A stretch of DNA of 9,683 nucleotides from Tepidisphaeraceae bacterium (GTDB lineage: Bacteria > Planctomycetota > Phycisphaerae > Tepidisphaerales > Tepidisphaeraceae): contig JANWHF010000270.1 of assembly GCA_025450555.1 (NCBI GenBank), forward strand, positions 1-9,683. The letters run 5' to 3'. The notes under the pieces were generated by a model that was not told the DNA's origin, searched no databases, and saw only the letters and a program-made list of their open reading frames with translations. The translations under genes and the position numbers were made by a program. Numbering within the stretch: position 1 is the stretch's first letter; every line of letters starts with the position of its first letter. Shown here in pieces: positions 6,148 through 9,683 of the stretch.

Positions 6148-7314
6148 TTAATCGGCAGTACGATACACTTCGCCCGCAGCCGCGAGCGCTTTGCCCTTTT
6201 CCGGAAGCAATGTTTCCATCGCCGCAAGCAACAGCGTGACGTTCGGCTTGTTGCTCGATGTTCCCATTAATCCGATGCGCCATGCTTTGCCTTTGAACGG
6301 CCCAAGCCCTGATCCGATTTCGATGCCGAAGTCTTCCAGCAGGCGCTTACGCGTTTGGGCATCATCGACGCCTTGCGGAATCATGACGGCGTTCAGCGTC
6401 GTCAACGACTGCTTGGGAATGTATCGGACACCAAGTGATTCCAGCCCCGCGCGCAAGGCTCGGTGATGAAGCGTATGACGTCCGATGCGCTGCTCCAGCC
6501 CTTCTTCCAGGATCAGGCGCAGCGCTTCGTACAGGCCATAGGTCATGTTGATCGGCGCGGTGTGATGGTAGACGCGCTGTTCGCCCCAGTATTGGCGGAC
6601 CATCGTCATGTCCAGATACCAGGAGGCGACTTTGGTTTTGCGCTTGTCCATCGCCGACACGGCGGCTGCTGAGAAAGTGATCGGGGCCAGGCCAGGCGGA
6701 CATGAAAGGCACTTTTGCGTCCCGCTGTAGCACGCATCGATTTTCCATTCGTCCACGCGCACGTCCATCCCGCCCAGCGAGGTGACGGTATCGACCAGCA
6801 GCAATGCGCCGGCTTCATGAACGAGCCTGGAAATTTCTTCCAGCGGTTGATGAACGCCAGTCGAGGTTTCGGCATGAATGATGCCGAGGACTTTTGTTTT
6901 GGGATGAGCCTTGAGTGATTGCGCGACTGCACCTGAGTCGATAACGGCCCCCCACTCGGCTTCGATGCTGTGAACGGTCGCTCCGGCGCGCTGCGCGACG
7001 TCGCGCATGCGCGTGCCGAACACGCCGTTCACGCAGACGATCATTTCGTCGCCGGGCTCGATCAAATTGACCACCGCGGCTTCCATGCCGGCGCTTCCCG
7101 TGCCGGAGACGGCGAGGGCCAGCTCATTTTTGGTCTGGAAGACCGCGCGGAGCATTCGGCGGGTTTCGTCCATGATCTGCAGATATTGCGGATCGAGATG
7201 GCCGATGGTCGGAGCGCCCATTGCCGCCAGCACGCGCGGCGGGACGTCGCTGGGGCCGGGGCCGAGCAGAATTCGCTTTGGCGGCACGAGCGGAGCAGCC
7301 GGTTGGTTTGTCAC
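6148..7314 (-). CDS. PLP-dependent alanine/serine-glyoxylate (serine-pyruvate) aminotransferase
   Basis: Class V fold-type I aminotransferase of the AGXT/SPT group, 388 residues from the chosen GTG. By family it transfers the amino group of alanine or serine to glyoxylate, giving glycine. Motifs: KRILLGPGPSDVPPRV (13-28), SGTGSAGMEA (70-79) for cofactor phosphate, HAETSTGV (147-154), VDTVTSLGG (174-182) with Asp175 near the pyridine nitrogen, SGTQKCLSCPPG (197-208) with Lys201 as the PLP Schiff-base lysine, YHHTAP (249-254), and Arg346 in WRIGLMG as the likely carboxylate binder. The start GTG 7314 is preferred because GAGGAA (7320-7325) lies five bases upstream; ATG 7347 and ATG 7344 in the same frame have no clear Shine-Dalgarno. 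It follows dedA by about 53 bases and shares the strand with glcD. Amino-donor preference cannot be read from sequence; a phosphoserine or aspartate-type enzyme of the same class is less likely. Confidence 0.88.
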   Translation of the reverse strand: MTNQPAAPLVPPKRILLGPGPSDVPPRVLAAMGAPTIGHLDPQYLQIMDETRRMLRAVFQTKNELALAVSGTGSAGMEAAVVNLIEPGDEMIVCVNGVFGTRMRDVAQRAGATVHSIEAEWGAVIDSGAVAQSLKAHPKTKVLGIIHAETSTGVHQPLEEISRLVHEAGALLLVDTVTSLGGMDVRVDEWKIDACYSGTQKCLSCPPGLAPITFSAAAVSAMDKRKTKVASWYLDMTMVRQYWGEQRVYHHTAPINMTYGLYEALRLILEEGLEQRIGRHTLHHRALRAGLESLGVRYIPKQSLTTLNAVMIPQGVDDAQTRKRLLEDFGIEIGSGLGPFKGKAWRIGLMGTSSNKPNVTLLLAAMETLLPEKGKALAAAGEVYRTAD

Positions 7315-7319
7315 GTTGG

Positions 7320-7325
7320 TTCCTC
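7320..7325 (-). promoter_or_regulatory. Shine-Dalgarno supporting a GTG start for the aminotransferase
   Basis: GAGGAA on the minus strand, five bases before GTG 7314. This spacing favours the GTG over the two upstream ATGs. Confidence 0.5.
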
Positions 7326-7367
7326 GAAGAATGACCGGCTGCATCATGCGTCAGAGCCGGCGCGGCT

Positions 7368-8045
7368 TCAAGGCTTGGCCGAGTCAACCTGAAAGCCGCG
7401 CGTGCGGGATCGCTTTCTAGCCTGCATGGCATGCACAATCGCCGGCAGCACGGAGATGACGACAATCGCGATCACGACGATCTGAAAGTTTTTCTGCACG
7501 ATTGGAATCTGGCCAAAGTAGTAGCCGGACAATGACAGCAGCGTCACCCACAGAATCCCGCCGCTGACACTGAAGGCGGCAAATCGCCGAAAAGTCATCC
7601 GGCCAATGCCCGCCACGAACGGTGCAAAAGTCCGCACGATCGGCACAAATCGAGCCAGGATGATCGTCTTGCTGCCATGCCGTTCATAAAAGGCATGGGC
7701 TTCATCCAGATGCTTGCGATTGAGCAGCCAGGAAGACTGCCGGCTGAAAACCTTGGGGCCAAGGCGAGAGCCGATGGTGTAATTAAGAAGGTCACCGCAG
7801 TTGGCGGCCAGGCACAGCAGCGGGATGACGATCGGCAGCTTGACGACCGATCCGCTTGCCGCCAGCGCACCCAGGGCAAACAGCAGTGAATCGCCGGGTA
7901 GGAATGGCGTCACCACCAGCCCCGTCTCGCAAAATACAATTACAAAAATGAGCAAATAGAGCTTGTCGCCCAAATGGGCGGCGGCATCATTGAGATGCTT
8001 ATCGAGGTGCAGAAAGAGATCGACGATCGTGTGCAACCAGCCCAT
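7368..8045 (-). CDS. DedA-family integral membrane protein
   Basis: A 225-residue inner-membrane protein of the DedA/SNARE-associated family, whose members support envelope homeostasis; some act in flipping undecaprenyl phosphate or phosphatidylethanolamine. The signature FCETGLVVTPFLPGDSLLF (38-56) carries Glu40 and Asp52, and ARFVPIVRTFAPFVAGIGRM (131-150) carries Arg132 and Arg138. These correspond to the Glu, Asp and two Arg residues known to be essential in E. coli YqjA/YghB. Hydrophobic segments lie at about 30-48, 54-66, 68-84, 155-175 and 185-206, followed by a Lys/Arg-rich cytoplasmic tail. The start is ATG 8045, with GAGGG five bases upstream (8051-8055). It is the first gene of the leftward run and divergent from clpC. 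A link to the polyprenyl-phosphate chemistry of the DprE-like pair is attractive but only inference. Confidence 0.92.
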   Translation of the reverse strand: MGWLHTIVDLFLHLDKHLNDAAAHLGDKLYLLIFVIVFCETGLVVTPFLPGDSLLFALGALAASGSVVKLPIVIPLLCLAANCGDLLNYTIGSRLGPKVFSRQSSWLLNRKHLDEAHAFYERHGSKTIILARFVPIVRTFAPFVAGIGRMTFRRFAAFSVSGGILWVTLLSLSGYYFGQIPIVQKNFQIVVIAIVVISVLPAIVHAMQARKRSRTRGFQVDSAKP

Positions 8046-8050
8046 TGATG

Positions 8051-8055
8051 CCCTC
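8051..8055 (-). promoter_or_regulatory. Shine-Dalgarno of dedA
   Basis: GAGGG on the minus strand, five bases before ATG 8045. Confidence 0.5.
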
Positions 8056-8127
8056 TACGCCGCTCGCCCCCTCCGGTTCAGCGTCCGACCGGGCGTGCGA
8101 GGGGGTGCTTCATAACGGAACGCGTAG
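8055..8127. repeat. Imperfect inverted repeat in the dedA leader
   Basis: CTACGC (8055-8060) pairs with GCGTAG (8122-8127), CCCCCTC (8067-8073) with GAGGGGG (8099-8105), and CCGGT (8073-8077) with ACCGG (8088-8092); the last two share base 8073. The arms are separated by unpaired bases, so the structure is asymmetric. It covers the dedA Shine-Dalgarno edge and 5' leader. It may be a decayed repeat or a leader RNA fold. Confidence 0.35.
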
Positions 8128-8146
8128 CGGGATACAACTAAGGCTT

Positions 8147-8234
8147 TATGTAGCACAGCCGCCCTCGGCTGTGATTCGACCGAAGGTCGAAGGCCTTTGC
8201 AGAGAAACACACCCGAAGGCGGCTGTGCTACATA
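8147..8234. mobile_element. 88-base inverted-repeat element with TA flanks (MITE-like)
   Basis: Arms 8147-8168 and 8213-8234 are 22 bases long and complementary except at one position. Each arm ends in TA, so the element can be read as 8149-8232 (TGTAGCACAGCC...GGCTGTGCTACA) between TA dinucleotides, as for IS630/Tc1-mariner-derived MITEs. Inside are two more hairpins: CACAGCCG-ccct-CGGCTGTG (8154-8173) and TTCGACC-gaa-GGTCGAA (8175-8191). No reading frame of note is inside. It lies in the divergent dedA/clpC intergenic region. A REP-type palindrome with no mobility of its own is the alternative. Confidence 0.7.
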
Positions 8235-8262
8235 GAATGAGGGATTTTCACCGTTCCCGTCT

Positions 8263-8291
8263 TATCGGCCGATAGTCGAAATAGCGGCTAT
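8263..8291. promoter_or_regulatory. Two adjacent small palindromes upstream of clpC (possible operator)
   Basis: TATCGGCCGATA (8263-8274) is a perfect 12-base palindrome. Seven bases downstream of its last base, ATAGC-g-GCTAT (8281-8291) is a second dyad. They lie about 30-60 bases before the candidate clpC -35 box. Neither matches the CIRCE (HrcA) sequence. Regulator unknown; chance occurrence is possible. Confidence 0.3.
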
Positions 8292-8320
8292 ATGTGTCGA
8301 TCGCACGCTGCTGGCCGTGG

Positions 8321-8348
8321 TTGATTCGCCTTTCAGGCGGTCTAGAAT
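8321..8348 (+). promoter_or_regulatory. Candidate sigma-70 promoter for clpC
   Basis: TTGATT (8321-8326) and TAGAAT (8343-8348) are separated by 16 bases and match the consensus at 4/6 and 5/6 positions. Transcription would start near 8355, giving a leader of about 125 bases. The spacer contains a small dyad CGCCT-ttc-AGGCG (8327-8339). Called by eye. Confidence 0.4.
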
Positions 8349-8438
8349 CGCCTGTGAACTGTAATGCAGAATGGGCGTAAGGATTCTTGCGGCATCAGGC
8401 AGAGTCTGGAGCCTTGGAGCGCAAATCGAAGGATGAGG

Positions 8439-8464
8439 GGCCGGGTCTCAAAGAAAGCCCGGCC
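8439..8464 (+). promoter_or_regulatory. GC-rich leader hairpin just upstream of the clpC ribosome binding site
   Basis: GGCCGGG (8439-8445) is perfectly complementary to CCCGGCC (8458-8464), with a 12-base A-rich loop. The stem ends three bases before the AGGAG at 8468-8472. There is no T-run, so it is not a typical terminator. It could tune translation initiation or mRNA stability of clpC. Confidence 0.45.
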
Positions 8465-8467
8465 GAC

Positions 8468-8472
8468 AGGAG
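8468..8472 (+). promoter_or_regulatory. Shine-Dalgarno deciding the clpC start
   Basis: AGGAG abuts ATG 8473 directly (zero spacing) but lies six bases before ATG 8479. The latter gives MFERFTDRAR, the usual ClpC N-terminus, so 8479 is chosen. Confidence 0.75.
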
Positions 8473-8478
8473 ATGGAC

Positions 8479-9683
8479 ATGTTTGAACGGTTTACGGATC
8501 GGGCTCGCAAGGTCATGGCGCTTGCGAATCAGGAAGCCCAACGATTCAACCATGAATACATTGGCACCGAGCACATCCTGCTCGGTCTGGTCAAGGAAGG
8601 CAGCGGCGTCGGCGCGAACGTACTTAAAAACCTCGACGTGGACCTGCGCAAGGTTCGCATGGAGGTCGAGAAGCTCGTGAAGAGCGGCCCCGACATGGTC
8701 ACGATGGGCAAGCTCCCGCAGACGCCCCGCGCCAAGAAAGTCATCGAATACGCGATTGAGGAAGCTCGGAACCTCAACCACAACTACGTGGGCACCGAGC
8801 ATCTTCTGCTCGGATTGCTCCGCGAGCACGACGGCGTGGCCGCCCAGGTGCTCATGAACCTCAACCTCAAGCTCGAGGAAGTCAGGGAGGAGGTTCTGAA
8901 TTTACTAGGAGCTGGTGTGGAAACCGAAGAACCCGCACAGGAAAAGCAGGGCCAAAAAGGCAAGAGCAAGACCCCCGCTTTGGACAGCTTCGGCCGCGAT
9001 CTCACCGAACTGGCGCGCGAAGGCCAGCTCGATCCGGTCATCGGCCGCAAGAACGAAATCGAACGAGTCATTCAAATTCTCTGCCGCCGGCAGAAAAACA
9101 ATCCCGTGCTCCTTGGCGAGGCGGGAGTCGGCAAGACGGCCATCGTCGAGGGCCTGGCCCAGATGGTCATCTCCAATAGCGTCCCCGAAATCCTGCACGA
9201 CCGGCGCATCGTCGTGCTCGATCTGGCGATGATGGTCGCCGGTACCAAGTATCGCGGACAATTCGAAGAACGCATCAAGGCCGTCATGAACGAAGTTCGA
9301 CGCGCCAAGAATGTGATCCTCTTCATCGATGAACTCCATACGCTGGTTGGCGCCGGCGGCGCTGAAGGCGCGATCGACGCCAGCAACGTGCTGAAGCCCG
9401 CGCTGTCGCGCGGCGAGATCCAGTGCATCGGCGCCACGACCTTCGATGAATATCGCAAATACATCGAAAAGGACGCGGCCCTCGCCCGGCGATTCCAGCC
9501 CATCACGGTGGACCCGCCCAGCAAGGAAGATGCGATTGCGATTCTCAAGGGTCTGCGCGATCGGTACGAAGCACATCACCGCGTGCAGATTCTGGATTCG
9601 GCCCTCGAGTCGGCTGTCGAGATGTCAGACCGGTACATCACCGGCCGTTGCCTGCCCGACAAGGCCATCGACGTGCTGGATGA
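8479..9683 (+). CDS. clpC: ATP-dependent Clp protease ATPase subunit ClpC (3' end beyond window)
   Basis: The first 401 complete codons of a ClpC-type AAA+ unfoldase, which feeds substrates to the ClpP peptidase or works as a chaperone in protein quality control. Two Clp_N repeats occupy about 2-70 and 80-145 (YIGTEHILLGL at 27-37, YVGTEHLLLGL at 103-113). A charged linker spans about 148-166. The first AAA+ domain has Walker A GEAGVGKT (213-220), the pore loop Tyr258 in KYRG, Walker B LFIDELH (281-287), sensor IGATT (317-321) and an Arg finger at RRF (337-339). The window ends in domain 1 after KAIDVLD, so the UVR motif, the second AAA+ domain and the ClpP-binding loop are not seen. ClpB and ClpA are less likely given the MFERFTDRAR start and the paired GTEH repeats. 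It is divergent from dedA with its own leader. Confidence 0.96.
   Translation, partial: MFERFTDRARKVMALANQEAQRFNHEYIGTEHILLGLVKEGSGVGANVLKNLDVDLRKVRMEVEKLVKSGPDMVTMGKLPQTPRAKKVIEYAIEEARNLNHNYVGTEHLLLGLLREHDGVAAQVLMNLNLKLEEVREEVLNLLGAGVETEEPAQEKQGQKGKSKTPALDSFGRDLTELAREGQLDPVIGRKNEIERVIQILCRRQKNNPVLLGEAGVGKTAIVEGLAQMVISNSVPEILHDRRIVVLDLAMMVAGTKYRGQFEERIKAVMNEVRRAKNVILFIDELHTLVGAGGAEGAIDASNVLKPALSRGEIQCIGATTFDEYRKYIEKDAALARRFQPITVDPPSKEDAIAILKGLRDRYEAHHRVQILDSALESAVEMSDRYITGRCLPDKAIDVLD

Noticed and set aside
5949..6227. N-terminal extension of the DinB frame, about 93 residues
   Set aside because: Most of it is the 144-base palindromic element and the rest overlaps the aminotransferase 3' end. 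DinB proteins start at the MDLKE-like position, where a Shine-Dalgarno is present.
8108..8138. Possible dedA promoter on the minus strand (TTGTAT, 17 bases, TATGAA)
   Set aside because: It matches the consensus at only 3/6 and 4/6 positions; too weak to list.
8147..8234. CRISPR-like repeat/spacer structure
   Set aside because: There is one pair of inverted arms only, no direct repeats at regular spacing and no cas genes.
8905..9579. A 224-codon minus-strand open frame opposite clpC
   Set aside because: It is fully antisense to the conserved ClpC AAA+ domain and has no independent start signal or motif.

Overview
The window reads as chromosomal, moderately GC-rich bacterial DNA, most likely from a planctomycete (Phycisphaerae-like). 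That placement is inference from the style of the ClpC N-terminus and from planctomycete-like gene content and hairpin repeats; nothing in the window proves it. No tRNA, rRNA, CRISPR array, transposase or prophage gene is visible.

Layout. A plus-strand gene (33-1808) encodes a glycosyltransferase family 2 domain fused to a WcaF-like hexapeptide acyltransferase. It meets, tail to tail with a 20-base overlap, a run of six minus-strand genes. In transcription order (right to left) these are a DedA membrane protein, a PLP alanine/serine-glyoxylate type aminotransferase, a DinB-fold protein, a GlcD-type glycolate oxidase subunit, a DprE1-like FAD oxidoreductase and a DprE2-like short-chain dehydrogenase. 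A 433-base divergent intergenic region (8046-8478) holds an 88-base inverted-repeat element, several small palindromes, a candidate promoter and a leader hairpin. Then a plus-strand clpC starts at 8479 and runs off the right edge.

How the genes fit together. The left part looks like envelope or exopolysaccharide chemistry. The DprE1/DprE2-like pair, joined by an ATGA stop/start overlap, would epimerise C2 of a polyprenyl-phospho-pentose through oxidation and reduction. The neighbouring fusion protein would transfer and acylate a sugar. The middle part looks like two-carbon salvage: GlcD oxidises glycolate to glyoxylate, and the aminotransferase can turn glyoxylate into glycine. DedA and DinB are accessory genes with no clear partner.

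The points most worth a second look are: the DprE-type pair outside its classical actinobacterial setting, with Ala at the position aligned to the benzothiazinone-reactive Cys; the glycosyltransferase/acyltransferase fusion; a 144-base near-palindrome just upstream of dinB; an 88-base TA-flanked inverted-repeat element; and a glcD reading frame whose family-conserved N-terminus has no ordinary start codon. I see good leads but no single clearly new defence or mobile system.
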